DNA of 64,000 bases, from contig PHBZ01000035.1 in assembly GCA_002840755.1 (NCBI GenBank), positions 1-64,000 of the forward strand, read 5' to 3'. The position numbers were made by a program, and so were the translations under genes. The notes below the pieces were generated by a model. That model was not told the origin of the DNA. It made no database searches and saw only the letters and a list, made by a program, of their open reading frames with translations. Source of the stretch: Chloroflexi bacterium HGW-Chloroflexi-10 (GTDB lineage Bacteria; Chloroflexota; Anaerolineae; Anaerolineales; Anaerolineaceae). Positions within the stretch are counted from its first letter, which is position 1, and the number at the start of each line of letters is the position of its first letter. Below, one piece after another: positions 8,515 to 17,027 of this stretch.

Positions 8515-8820
8515 TTACCAATCATAGCGGCCACGACTCTTTGACTTCTTGTTGGTTCTCTTCCAATCCAACCCAACCTCTTCCTCAAATTCATCATGGT
8601 AATGTTTGGATTTGCGATCGTGCCGGCGGGCGGCTTCCAGTTTATCATCCGAAGGCAATTCATTGTTACTGGCAATTTTGTACAGTTCCAAAATAGGCGG
8701 TTCTGTAATAACCACGGCCAACAACTCCCGACAGCGGGGACAGACCATATTTTGTCCAACTTGGGTGTGCTCGTTAAATGGGATATCTTCACCACAAGCA
8801 GGACAGACTGCGTACAACAT
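8515..8820 (-). CDS. Small zinc-ribbon protein, LysW/ArgW-like
   Basis: A protein of 101 aa. The start is ATG 8820, which has CAGGAG 8 bases upstream; a longer reading from 8841 lacks this. The N-terminal zinc ribbon has CPACGED and CPRCREL, spaced like LysW amino-group carrier proteins, which also share the following LLAVV...EPPILEL segment. LysW proteins end in an acidic tail with Glu-Asp-Trp-Gly-Glu; here the middle is acidic and basic (EFEEEVGLDW) and the protein ends RGRYDW, so the carrier Glu terminus is absent. No lysine or arginine biosynthesis genes adjoin. It may be a zinc protein of the same fold with another job. Confidence 0.6.
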   Translation of the reverse strand: MLYAVCPACGEDIPFNEHTQVGQNMVCPRCRELLAVVITEPPILELYKIASNNELPSDDKLEAARRHDRKSKHYHDEFEEEVGLDWKRTNKKSKSRGRYDW

Positions 8821-9040
8821 GTTTCGAACTCCTGAACTCAACGTTAAAACTTGATGATGGAAAAACTGTACCTTCTCAAAAAAAATAGAATTGGCTTTTG
8901 GTTAGGCAAAACAGCCCCCTCAACCCATTTCCATACTTAATTGAGATGCTACGAAAAATTGTAAGAAGATTGTGTGCAAATCCGGTAACCATAAAATATC
9001 GAAACTGTGTAAAATTGATAGTAGTTGTTTTATTTTTTGA

Positions 9041-9069
9041 ACAACAGGTGGTAATCACCAACCTGTTGT
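9041..9069. promoter_or_regulatory. Inverted repeat next to the ribosome site of the 9080 regulator
   Basis: ACAACAGGTGGT (9041-9052) and ACCAACCTGTTGT (9057-9069) pair with one bulge and a 4-nt spacer. The repeat ends two bases before the GGAGG of the regulator gene. It may be an operator for autoregulation or an RNA hairpin controlling translation. Confidence 0.5.
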
Positions 9070-9079
9070 CGGAGGCAAT

Positions 9080-9763
9080 ATGCAAGCGCTGCTTTTTTGT
9101 CCATATTCAGATGAGGCTGCCATTCTGGGTGTAGTAATTCAACAAGCCGGTTTTACGGTACGTTCCATCCGCAACCTGGAACAATCCATAGCGCAATGGC
9201 CCGAGCAGCCTTCTGAACTGGTTTTGCTGGTAGCCCCGCAGGGCGACAAAAACGTAACCCGGTTAATTAACTCGCTGCGGGCACAAACCCTGGCGAGTAT
9301 CATTATTATCTGCGAAGCTACATCAGAAGAGACACAGATCGAATGGTTCGAATCCGGAGTGGATCTGGTCATCCACCGTCCTTATAGCGTTCGCATTCTG
9401 CTGGCCAATATCCGTGCACTGTTACGCCGCACGGCGGGTATGCCGTTCTTCTCTCTGCCCACACTAACCCACTCCGGTCTGGTATTGGATCCCTCTCTGC
9501 GCACCATTCAGGTAGAAAAACAGGACCCTGTGCACCTCACCCAATTGGAATTCCGCTTATTGTACACATTAATGACCCATGCCGGTCAGATCATCCCAAC
9601 TGTCAATATTGTCGAACACGTCTGGGGTTATAGTGGAGAGGGCAATCAGGAACTGGTTCGCGGGCTGGTCAAGCGCCTCAGGACCAAGATAGAAACCGAT
9701 GTAAAAAATCCAAAATATATCCTCACCGAAGCCGGGATAGGGTATTATTTCAATCGCTATTAA
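9080..9763 (+). CDS. OmpR-type winged-helix regulator with pseudo-receiver domain
   Basis: A protein of 227 aa, usual length for an OmpR/PhoB response regulator. The C-terminal half (about 125-227) is a winged helix: LTQLEFRLLYTLM, VEHVWGY, VRGLVKRLRTKIE and ILTEAGIGYYF. The N-terminal half has receiver-like topology, but the strand that normally ends in the phosphorylated Asp reads SELVLLVAPQGD, and the acidic pair near the N-terminus is not convincing. Phosphorylation is therefore unlikely. No histidine kinase is adjacent. GGAGG lies just upstream of ATG 9080. Confidence 0.8.
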   Translation: MQALLFCPYSDEAAILGVVIQQAGFTVRSIRNLEQSIAQWPEQPSELVLLVAPQGDKNVTRLINSLRAQTLASIIIICEATSEETQIEWFESGVDLVIHRPYSVRILLANIRALLRRTAGMPFFSLPTLTHSGLVLDPSLRTIQVEKQDPVHLTQLEFRLLYTLMTHAGQIIPTVNIVEHVWGYSGEGNQELVRGLVKRLRTKIETDVKNPKYILTEAGIGYYFNRY

Positions 9764-9809
9764 AATGACTGCCCAAAAAAATATACCCCCATTTTCTATT
9801 GAAAAACTG

Positions 9810-9815
9810 TATAAT
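9810..9815 (+). promoter_or_regulatory. Candidate -10 element for greA
   Basis: A perfect TATAAT lies 40 bases before the greA start. No convincing -35 at normal spacing. Confidence 0.4.
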
Positions 9816-9854
9816 ACAAAATTAGAAGTTCGTAATTCTTAAAAGGAGTAGGAA

Positions 9855-10313
9855 ATGACCACGCGATTAACCCAGGAAGGGTATGATAATCTGCGCGCCG
9901 AATTGGACGATTTGATCCTTGTTCGCCGGCCGGAAATTTCTATCAAACTACAGGAGACTTCTGAAGGCAAAGACTTTGAAGACAATCCTGAAATGGAAGC
10001 CGTACGTCTGGAACAATCATTTGTGGAAGGCCGCATTAAAGAACTGAATGCCGTTTTGGCAAATGCAGAAATTATTAAATCCAAACCGCAGTTCTCTAAG
10101 GTAGATCTGGGAGCAACCATCACAGTCCGTGAAGAAGATGGCAGTACCAGCCAGTTTTTACTGGTCAGCCCGGCCGAAGCCAACCCGCTGATTGACAAAA
10201 TCTCCTATCAATCCCCCTTTGGAAAGGCACTCTTAGGTAAAGCAGTAGGTGATACCGTCATTGTGAATGCGCCTGACGGCGACTTCCGGGTAGAAATTCT
10301 GAAAATCGAATGA
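9855..10313 (+). CDS. greA: Transcript cleavage factor GreA/GreB family
   Basis: A protein of 152 aa, normal for GreA. The N-terminal coiled coil (about 1-75) has LTQEGYDNLRAELDDL and, at the tip, EGKDFEDNPEMEAVR, which takes the place of the usual GDLSENAEY and keeps the acidic residues that stimulate RNA polymerase cleavage. The C-terminal domain has VDLGATITV, ISYQSPFGKALLGKAVGDTV and VEILKIE. It acts on backtracked RNA polymerase. AAGGAG is 6 bases before ATG. A hairpin follows the stop codon. Confidence 0.92.
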   Translation: MTTRLTQEGYDNLRAELDDLILVRRPEISIKLQETSEGKDFEDNPEMEAVRLEQSFVEGRIKELNAVLANAEIIKSKPQFSKVDLGATITVREEDGSTSQFLLVSPAEANPLIDKISYQSPFGKALLGKAVGDTVIVNAPDGDFRVEILKIE

Positions 10314-10320
10314 TCCATCC

Positions 10321-10355
10321 GAACCTCTGTCCTACCGGCAGAGGTTCAGTTGTTA
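10321..10355 (+). terminator. Probable greA terminator
   Basis: A 9-bp stem (10321-10329 with 10339-10347) lies 8 bases after the greA stop. Only a weak T-tract (AGTTGTTAA) follows. Confidence 0.55.
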
Positions 10356-10393
10356 ATCAGAAAAAAAAGTATCTATTCATTTATTAGGGGCTA

Positions 10394-10431
10394 GGGTGTT
10401 TTGGACGGGCAAATGCCCGTCCAAAACACCC
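10394..10431. repeat. Long perfect palindrome, intergenic
   Basis: An 18-bp perfect arm with a 2-nt AA spacer, flanked by GGGG and CCCC that extend it further. No T-tract on either side, so it is not an ordinary terminator. It may be a REP-like element. Confidence 0.7.
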
Positions 10432-10503
10432 GCAAACCCCGTTTTATTGAGATGATACAATAAAAATCATATTAAGAAAGTAGGACAGGTAGAAAAAACC
10501 ACA

Positions 10504-11583
10504 ATGAACAAATTGAAAGTAGCTCTACTGGCAAATGCAAAAGAAAATGCGCCAAAATTTAATGGCATGCCGTCTGATCAATGGGATGATCTGGATTCCA
10601 AAAAGACCATTCTCTCCCTGGTAGATGCCATCAAGGCTGGTGAGCATGATTGTGAGTTTTTAGAGGGTGATTCCACCCTGGTCGAGTCACTCAAACAATA
10701 TAAGCCGGATATTTGTTTTAATATCTGTGAAGGGCATTTTGGAGATGGGCGGGAAGCACAGGTACCTGCCATTCTGGAAATGATGCGCATCCCTTACACC
10801 GGTTCAAAGGTGATGACTCTGGCGCTCGCGCTGGACAAACCCATGACCAAGCGGATTTTACACTGGCACGAACTGCCTACTCCGGAATTTCAGGTCTTTG
10901 AACGGGCGGACGAACCGCTTGACGCAGACATGAAATTTCCTCTTTTTGCCAAGCCCAGCCGGGAAGGTACCGGCATGGGAGTCAGTGCAAAATCAATCCT
11001 GCACAATGAAGAAGAATTACGCGAACAGATCAGTCAGATCCTCAACCGCTACAAAGAGCCAGCACTGGTAGAACGCTATATTGAAGGTCGCGAAGTGACT
11101 GTGGGTATGGTGGGTAACCTGAGGGGTGCGGTTGCCCGTCGCATGCCGCACGATGAAAACCTGCCCCGTATTCAGGCCGGACTTCGTTTCTTCCCCCCTA
11201 TGGAAGTCGATCTGACCCCTTATTTTGAAACCGATGTGGTCTATAGTAACCGCCTCAAAGTAGACCTGGCAGACCAGTTAACCTATCTCTGTCCGGCTCC
11301 ATTGGATGATGATATGGTAGACGATCTCAACTGGTACGCCGCCGCCGTCTTCCGCGTGATGGGTGCTTTGGATGTATCCCGGGTGGATTTCCGTCTGGAT
11401 GCCAATAACGGCTGGAAACCCTATATCCTCGAGATCAACCCCCTGCCAGGGTTATCTCCCGGCATTTCCGACATCATCATCGAAGCCGCCGCAGAAGGTA
11501 TTGGTCACACCGAGTTGGTCAATATGATCCTGGACACGGCCCTCAACCGTTATGGGATTGGTAAACCCGCCAGAATTGTTTAA
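10504..11583 (+). CDS. D-alanine-D-alanine ligase-like ATP-grasp protein
   Basis: A protein of 359 aa. The order matches Ddl-type ligases: an N-terminal domain ending ICFNICEGHFGDGREAQVPA (Ddl: FNxxEGxxGE...), PYTGSKV, LALDKPMTKRIL, an ATP-grasp core with FAKPSREGTGMGVS and LVERYIEGREVTVGM, and the metal site SRVDFRLD...LEINPLPGLSP. The N-terminal region (AKENAPKFNGMPSDQWDDLDS) is longer than in Ddl, so the substrate may be another amino acid or peptide. Such stand-alone homologues occur beside non-peptidoglycan pathways. No mur genes are adjacent. Cytosolic. Confidence 0.82.
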   Translation: MNKLKVALLANAKENAPKFNGMPSDQWDDLDSKKTILSLVDAIKAGEHDCEFLEGDSTLVESLKQYKPDICFNICEGHFGDGREAQVPAILEMMRIPYTGSKVMTLALALDKPMTKRILHWHELPTPEFQVFERADEPLDADMKFPLFAKPSREGTGMGVSAKSILHNEEELREQISQILNRYKEPALVERYIEGREVTVGMVGNLRGAVARRMPHDENLPRIQAGLRFFPPMEVDLTPYFETDVVYSNRLKVDLADQLTYLCPAPLDDDMVDDLNWYAAAVFRVMGALDVSRVDFRLDANNGWKPYILEINPLPGLSPGISDIIIEAAAEGIGHTELVNMILDTALNRYGIGKPARIV

Positions 11584-11605
11584 AAACTGAATCTATGGAT
11601 ATCCA

Positions 11606-11640
11606 TAACAGAGAGTGAAATCAATCACTCTCTGTTTATT
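11606..11640. terminator. Bidirectional terminator between ligase and ABC exporter
   Basis: An 11-bp perfect stem (11608-11618 with 11625-11635), followed by TTATTTTATT on the plus strand and an A-rich left side, separates two convergent genes. Confidence 0.75.
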
Positions 11641-13560
11641 TTATTCTGGGCTTTCACCAGCCGAAAATTGAGTATGGTAAAGCTGAGCATACATTCCATG
11701 TAAGGCCAGTAATTCGGAATGCGTGCCGGCTTCTACAATCTGCCCCCGGTCGATTACCAATATCTGGTCGGCGGCTAGAATAGTACTCAGGCGGTGAGCA
11801 ATCACAATGCTGGTACGCCCGGCCATCACCCGTTTCAATGCGTCCTGGATTAAAGCTTCCGATTCACTATCCAGGTGACTCGTAGCTTCGTCCAGAACCA
11901 GTACGCGCGGATCCTTCAGGATGACACGCGCCAGCGCCACACGCTGTTTCTCGCCGCCGCTCAAACGATACCCACGCTCCCCCACTACAGTGTCGTAGCC
12001 ATTCGGCAGCCCCATAATAAAATCGTGAATATTGGCGGCTTTGGCCGCTGTTTCCAGTTCTGTCTGAGTGGCATTCAGTCGCGCATACAACAGGTTGGTG
12101 CGAATCGTATCGTGAAACAGGTAGTTTTCCTGGGTTACCACCCCGATCTGCGCGCTCAATGATTCCAGTGTCACATCTCGCAGGTCAATCCCATCCAGGC
12201 GAATCTGTCCTTGGCTGGGATCGTAAAGCCGCGGGATCAGGTAGGTCATCGTGGTTTTTCCGGCGCCGGATGGCCCCACCAGGGCGATTAATTGACCCGG
12301 ATCCACCCGAAAACTGATGTTTTCCAATGCCACAGAGCGTGCCTGGGATGCGTGGTTTTCTTGAGACTCGCCTTCAAGCTCTTCGCTCCCGGATAGGACC
12401 GCCTGAATAGAGTCCTCCTGACCGTAACGTTTCACCCGTCGTAGGCCGCCTTCTTCATCGTCATACCGAAAATATACCTGGTCAAAAACCAGTTCTCCGC
12501 GCACATCCTGCAATTGGAGTGCTCCCGCTTTTTCGGGAATATCCTCAGGCATATCGATAACTTCAAACACCCGTTCAAAACTGACAATCGAAGTAGCCAG
12601 TTCCACTGGCGCATTGGTCAATCCTTCCAAAGCGGTATACAATCCGCCCAGATATGCCCCAAAAGCCACAATCGTACCTACGGTAAACGCATCCTGAATC
12701 ACCAGATATCCCCCAAAACCATACACCAGCGCCGTACCCACTGCGCTGACCATACTGACAATCACAAAAAACAAAACCATAATCACTGCTCGGCGGATAC
12801 CAATATCGCGTACCTGGGCTGCTCGTTCCTCAAAACGGTGTACTTCCACATTCTTGCGGCCAAATAACTTTACCAGCAGTGCCCCGCCGATATTCAGGGT
12901 TTCATTCATCATGGCGTTCATCCGCGCATTCAGATCCATCGATTCATGCGCAATTTCACGCAATTCATTGGCCAACCGGCGCGAAGCAAAGATAAACAGT
13001 GGCAGAATCACCATGCTCACCAGCGTGAGACGCCACTCCATACTGAACATCACTGCCAATACAGCCACCCCTTGTACTACATTGGTCACCATGCTCACAA
13101 TCGTATTGCTGATGGCATTCTGCGCGCCAACCACATCATTATTCAAACGGCTCATCAGCTCGCCAACCCGTGTATGCGTAAAAAAGCGCAGACTCATCCG
13201 TTGCAAACGCGCATACAAACTCACCCGCAGGTCATAGATAACCCCTTCGCCCACGTTCGCATTCATTTGGCGCTGCCAGACGCGCAAACCGCCACTGAAT
13301 AATGGCACACCTAAGAGTGCCAGCGCCAGCAAAACAAGCCGGTTAACATCCTTTGCCGGCAGGGTTCGGTCAATCAGATCCCGCATAATCAGCGGCGGAA
13401 TCAATCCTAAAGCCGCCGAGCATAGAATTAAGACCAACATAACAATGATTTGCCGCCGGTAAGGAAGAGCATAGGTCAACACACGCTTCAATAAATCACG
13501 GGAGAGTTTGGGACGACCTCCCGAAGAATGAATGTAATTAAACAAGCCGCCATGCATCAT
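11641..13560 (-). CDS. ABC exporter, fused membrane and ATPase domains
   Basis: A protein of 639 aa, MsbA/LmrA-like half-transporter. The start is the first ATG of an ATG-ATG pair at 13560, 7 bases after GGAGGT; an in-frame GTG at 13575 would overlap that site. Six membrane helices occupy about residues 30-325. The ATPase domain has Walker A GPSGAGKTT, signature LSGGEKQR, Walker B VLVLDEATSHLD and the His switch IAHRLS. Between the strand VYFRYDD and the ALENISF strand there is an insertion of about 40 residues rich in Glu and Gln (VLSGSEELEGESQENH region) not usual for the family. It should work as a homodimer exporting a lipid or drug; cargo unknown. Confidence 0.88.
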   Translation of the reverse strand: MMHGGLFNYIHSSGGRPKLSRDLLKRVLTYALPYRRQIIVMLVLILCSAALGLIPPLIMRDLIDRTLPAKDVNRLVLLALALLGVPLFSGGLRVWQRQMNANVGEGVIYDLRVSLYARLQRMSLRFFTHTRVGELMSRLNNDVVGAQNAISNTIVSMVTNVVQGVAVLAVMFSMEWRLTLVSMVILPLFIFASRRLANELREIAHESMDLNARMNAMMNETLNIGGALLVKLFGRKNVEVHRFEERAAQVRDIGIRRAVIMVLFFVIVSMVSAVGTALVYGFGGYLVIQDAFTVGTIVAFGAYLGGLYTALEGLTNAPVELATSIVSFERVFEVIDMPEDIPEKAGALQLQDVRGELVFDQVYFRYDDEEGGLRRVKRYGQEDSIQAVLSGSEELEGESQENHASQARSVALENISFRVDPGQLIALVGPSGAGKTTMTYLIPRLYDPSQGQIRLDGIDLRDVTLESLSAQIGVVTQENYLFHDTIRTNLLYARLNATQTELETAAKAANIHDFIMGLPNGYDTVVGERGYRLSGGEKQRVALARVILKDPRVLVLDEATSHLDSESEALIQDALKRVMAGRTSIVIAHRLSTILAADQILVIDRGQIVEAGTHSELLALHGMYAQLYHTQFSAGESPE

Positions 13561-14184
13561 GGGTTCTACCTCCACTTGAAAAGACTGATCCTGAGATCGT
13601 CTTTTATTGTACCAAAGGCAAAAGGTAAAGCCACCCCTTTAACGAAATACTGCCGGGGAGTTACCCGGCAGTATTTCCGATAAAAGGAAAAATGTGAAGC
13701 AGTTAACCAATCTCTTAACCAGTTCTCTTAGTCAGGATAATGCAAACCCAAGTTTTGTCCCAATTCCAACCTTGTCCCAAAAAAGACATTACCGCTGACC
13801 CATCAAGAAGAAGTCCCACACACAACTGGCTTGCGCCAGACTGTCCACGAAATCTTGTACTTTCTATGTTGCTCAAAGCTGTGTTATTTGTAAAGTTCAT
13901 ATCAGATCAATGTGATCTTGATTGGTGTAAGTTTACTATGTTTATGTTAACAACAAACTAACAAAGTGTAAAGTTTTGGTTAAGAGTTGTTTAATATTCA
14001 AAGTTTAGGTTTAGTAAATCAGGTTAAAAATTGTGCATAGTGCTTCATCTGGCTCCGGTCAACCTTCACCGTAACAGCATACTTCAAACGTCCATTGATC
14101 AATTCCTTACATATTTATCAGGATTATCCTCACCCTCCAACGAGTGACTGTTAGTCATTGTATGCCCTAATATCTTCCATTATA
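13561..14184. other. AT-rich intergenic region with one hairpin, no supported gene
   Basis: About 620 bases between the divergent ABC exporter and arsR. It holds a 13-bp perfect stem (13645-13657 with 13664-13676) without a T-tract, a small TGACT-GTT-AGTCA inverted repeat at 14145-14157, and AT-rich sequence. Short open frames lack ribosome sites and recognisable products. Confidence 0.6.
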
Positions 14185-14186
14185 AT
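14158..14186 (+). promoter_or_regulatory. Promoter of first arsR
   Basis: TTGTAT (14158-14163), 17-bp spacer, perfect TATAAT (14181-14186). The predicted transcription start is near 14192-14193, at the GTG start codon. Confidence 0.6.
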
Positions 14187-14208
14187 ATATTCGTGGTTAC
14201 GAATATAT
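14185..14208. promoter_or_regulatory. ArsR operator palindrome overlapping start codon
   Basis: Perfect 10-bp arms, ATATATTCGT and ACGAATATAT, with a GGTT spacer. It covers the end of the -10, the predicted transcription start and the GTG at 14193, where a bound ArsR/SmtB repressor would block polymerase. Confidence 0.75.
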
Positions 14209-14612
14209 CGATTCAAACTCATCCGGAAGAAAAAATTTCAAAATTGCTTACCCTGATTGGCCAACCGGCGCGCATCAAAATTCTGCTCATCATTGGCGCA
14301 CAAGAAGCCTGTGTTTGCCATTTGGAAGCCGTAACGGGCATGCGCCAGGCAAGCATCTCGCAGCACCTGATGGCCCTCCGCAAAACAGGGTTGGTCTACT
14401 CCCGCCGGGATGGACGCAACATGTTTTATCATCTGACCCAACCGGAAATTGTCGATGTCATCACACAAGCGGCCCAACTCACCGGGTGCAGCCCCGAAAC
14501 ACTTCTCACCTTGGGTGCTCGTCCGGTTCAGGGTTGCCTTTGCCCGCAATGCAACCCCGGCATCGACCCCAAATTAACCTGTCGGAATACAAGATCAAAC
14601 AAATCATCTTGA
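14193..14612 (+). CDS. arsR: ArsR-family metalloregulator (first of three)
   Basis: A protein of 139 aa. The winged helix runs IGQPARIKILLII, then CVCHLEAVTGMRQASISQHLMALRKTGLV and the wing YSRRDGRNMFYHL. The ACVCHLE motif is the classic CxC metalloid site in the alpha-3 helix of ArsR proteins. A C-terminal GCLCPQCNPG tail adds more Cys and is shared with the 21755 regulator. GTG 14193 is used because an ArsR of normal length needs these residues; no ribosome site is present and the promoter predicts a leaderless message. It should repress itself and the acr3 gene 18 bases downstream, releasing DNA when As(III) binds. Confidence 0.88.
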   Translation: MVTNISIQTHPEEKISKLLTLIGQPARIKILLIIGAQEACVCHLEAVTGMRQASISQHLMALRKTGLVYSRRDGRNMFYHLTQPEIVDVITQAAQLTGCSPETLLTLGARPVQGCLCPQCNPGIDPKLTCRNTRSNKSS

Positions 14613-14630
14613 AGTAAGGAGAATTCATTT

Positions 14631-15719
14631 ATGGAAAACAAAAGCGTCACCAAACGGCTGTCTTTTTTAGATCGCTATCTTACGTTATGGATCTTTCTCG
14701 CCATGGCAATTGGTGTAGGATTAGGCTATTTGCTTCCCAAGACGGTTGAGTCATTCAATACGGCCGTTTCGGTTGGTACAACCAACATTCCCATTGCCAT
14801 TGGCTTAATCCTGATGATGTACCCGCCGCTGGCAAAAGTGCATTATGACGAGTTAGGTAAGGTCTTCCGTAACTGGAAAGTGCTCGGTCTCTCCCTGGTC
14901 CAAAACTGGATCATCGGCCCAATCCTTATGTTCATATTGGCAATTGTCTTCTTACGTGGTTATCCGGAATATATGGCCGGTCTGATCATGATCGGGTTGG
15001 CGCGCTGCATTGCTATGGTCATCGTTTGGAACGAGTTAGCCAAAGGCGACACGGATTATGCTGCCGGGTTGGTGGCGTTCAACAGCATCTTCCAGGTACT
15101 GTTCTACAGTGTCTATGCGTATGTCTTCATCACTGTGCTGCCTACCTGGTTTGGAATGCAGGGTGTTGCAGTCCATATTACCATTAGCGAGATTGCAAAA
15201 TCAGTCTTTATCTACCTGGGCATTCCATTTATCGCTGGTTTTATTACTAATATGGTGCTCACCCGTCTCAAAGGCAAAGATTGGTTCTATAAGACCTTTA
15301 TCCCAAAAATTAGCCCGATCACTCTCATCGCCTTGCTCTTCACTATCCTGGTCATGTTCTCTCTCAAGGGCAACCTGATCGTCGAGATCCCGTTGGATGT
15401 GGTCCGCATCGCTATCCCCTTGCTCATCTACTTCGTCGTTATGTTCCTGGTCAGCTTCTTAATGGGTAAAGTAGTCGGCGCGGATTACAAGCAAACCACT
15501 ACCTTGGCGTTTACCGCTGCTTCAAACAACTTTGAACTGGCAATTGCCGTAGCGGTCGCTGTCTTCGGCCTCAATTCCGGTCAGGCTTTTGCCGCCGTAA
15601 TTGGCCCATTGGTGGAAGTTCCGGTGATGATCGGTCTGGTCAATGTGGCCTTCTGGCTTCAGAAACGTCTGTTTAAAAATCAATTGATAGTAGGCAAAAC
15701 CTCTCCGAAAATCTCCTAG
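14631..15719 (+). CDS. acr3: Arsenite efflux permease, ACR3 family
   Basis: A protein of 362 aa with about ten hydrophobic helices, standard for ACR3. Recognisable segments are MYPPLAKVHYDELGKVFRNWK, GLARCIAMVIVWNELAKGD (containing the conserved Cys in helix 4 that is needed for As(III) transport), FTAASNNFELAIAVAVAVFG and GPLVEVPVMIGLVNVAFW. It exports arsenite using the proton motive force, possibly assisted by the ArsA ATPase encoded further on. AAGGAG precedes ATG and arsR ends 18 bases upstream, so the two form an operon. Confidence 0.95.
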   Translation: MENKSVTKRLSFLDRYLTLWIFLAMAIGVGLGYLLPKTVESFNTAVSVGTTNIPIAIGLILMMYPPLAKVHYDELGKVFRNWKVLGLSLVQNWIIGPILMFILAIVFLRGYPEYMAGLIMIGLARCIAMVIVWNELAKGDTDYAAGLVAFNSIFQVLFYSVYAYVFITVLPTWFGMQGVAVHITISEIAKSVFIYLGIPFIAGFITNMVLTRLKGKDWFYKTFIPKISPITLIALLFTILVMFSLKGNLIVEIPLDVVRIAIPLLIYFVVMFLVSFLMGKVVGADYKQTTTLAFTAASNNFELAIAVAVAVFGLNSGQAFAAVIGPLVEVPVMIGLVNVAFWLQKRLFKNQLIVGKTSPKIS

Positions 15720-15731
15720 AAACAAGAGAAT

Positions 15732-15770
15732 AGAGAGGAATTGTTATAAAACAATTTCTCTCAAATTTTT
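15732..15770 (+). terminator. Hairpin with T-tract directly before radical SAM gene
   Basis: A stem of about 12 bp (15732-15745 with 15750-15762) is followed by AAATTTTT. The T-tract ends a few bases before ATG 15774. It could terminate after acr3 or act as an attenuator for the next gene. Confidence 0.6.
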
Positions 15771-15773
15771 AAT

Positions 15774-17027
15774 ATGCTAAAACCAAAACTACTTAACATT
15801 CAACTGGATGATCAGAATCACTTGGTTCTACCACCGGAAATCTTACAGAAATATGGATTGTCGTCCGGTTCGGTGGTTCGTTTACAACAAACCGATACCG
15901 GTTTCACCCTCTCCCGTTCAACCGCCAGTCTGGCCAAAGTATACGTAGAGGCTACCAATATTTGCAACCTGGATTGCAGCACCTGCATGCGCAATGTTTG
16001 GGATGAACCGTTAGGTAAAATGGATGAATCAACTTTCGCCCGGGTTTTACTGGGTATTCAATCATTTTCCCCACCCCCAACCGTGTTCTTTGGTGGTTTT
16101 GGAGAACCTTTAGCGCATCCGAACTTGCTCGAAATGATTGCGGCAGTCCGAATTCTTGGCGCAGAAGTGGAATTGATTACCAATGGGATTCTTTTAACGA
16201 AACCGGTTATCAATCGATTAATAGAATTAAAGGTTAACCGTATTTGGGTCTCCATTGATGGTGCAACACCGGCAAGTTATGCCGATGTACGTTTAGGAGA
16301 TGCGTTGCCTCAGGTGATTGAAAACCTGACTCGTTTAAAAGATATCAAGCACAATTCCGACCAGAACTTACCTTTGCTTGGGGTTGCGTTTGTTGCGATG
16401 AAACGCAACCTCAATGATTTACCAAACGTGATTCGCCTTGGAAAAAGCCTGGGAGCCGATCAATTTTCAATCAGCAACCTGTTGCCGCATACTGCCGAAA
16501 TGCAGGAAGAGATCCTCTACATGCGCTCCATGTACGATATTGAACTCCAACCATCGCGGTGGTCTCCCGAAATATATCTCCCTCGAATCGATCTGAATCA
16601 TACAATAATTGGGCATCTGGCAGAAATCATGAAAGCGAAGAACATGCTCAATATCGGACGCCAGCCGCTAAATATGGGGGTCAACTCCTGTCCGTTTCTA
16701 GAAAAAGGCAGCATCTCCATTCGATGGGATGGAGCTATTAGCCCATGTTTGCCGCTGCTGCATACCCATCAAAGCTACCTGGCCGAAAATTTAAGGACTA
16801 CACATGCCTATGCTGTTGGAAGTATCAACGACCACAGCCTGAAAGACCTATGGAATAATCCGCAGTACATTCAACTGCGCGAAAATCTGCAAGCTTTTGA
16901 CTTCTCTCCCTGCACCTTCTGCAATAGTTGCGACATGGCTGAGTCGAACCTGGAAGACTGTTTTGGAAACAGCCACCCCACCTGCGGCGGCTGTCTCTGG
17001 GCTCAGGGCTTTATTCAGTGTCCTTAA
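15774..17027 (+). CDS. Radical SAM/SPASM protein with AbrB-like N-terminus
   Basis: A protein of 417 aa. Residues 1-50 resemble a SpoVT/AbrB-like strand unit (LPPEILQKYGLSSGSVVRL). The radical SAM core starts with CNLDCSTC (CX3CX2C, about 63-70) and has GFGEPLAHP and ITNG motifs. The C-terminus is a SPASM-like Cys region: NSCPF, ISPC, CTFCNSC and a closing CGGCLWAQGFIQCP, enough for auxiliary Fe-S clusters. It is a clear paralogue of the 20200 protein. From memory, the CLWAQ...CP ending and layout resemble proteins labelled tungsten-cofactor oxidoreductase maturases, but no such oxidoreductase or short precursor peptide is visible here. It follows acr3 after a hairpin and has no clear ribosome site. 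A role in arsenic chemistry is only inferred from position. Confidence 0.8.
   Translation: MLKPKLLNIQLDDQNHLVLPPEILQKYGLSSGSVVRLQQTDTGFTLSRSTASLAKVYVEATNICNLDCSTCMRNVWDEPLGKMDESTFARVLLGIQSFSPPPTVFFGGFGEPLAHPNLLEMIAAVRILGAEVELITNGILLTKPVINRLIELKVNRIWVSIDGATPASYADVRLGDALPQVIENLTRLKDIKHNSDQNLPLLGVAFVAMKRNLNDLPNVIRLGKSLGADQFSISNLLPHTAEMQEEILYMRSMYDIELQPSRWSPEIYLPRIDLNHTIIGHLAEIMKAKNMLNIGRQPLNMGVNSCPFLEKGSISIRWDGAISPCLPLLHTHQSYLAENLRTTHAYAVGSINDHSLKDLWNNPQYIQLRENLQAFDFSPCTFCNSCDMAESNLEDCFGNSHPTCGGCLWAQGFIQCP

Noticed and set aside
13715..13961. Short open frames on both strands upstream of the first arsR
   Set aside because: No ribosome site, no motif, and each covers only part of an AT-rich intergenic region.
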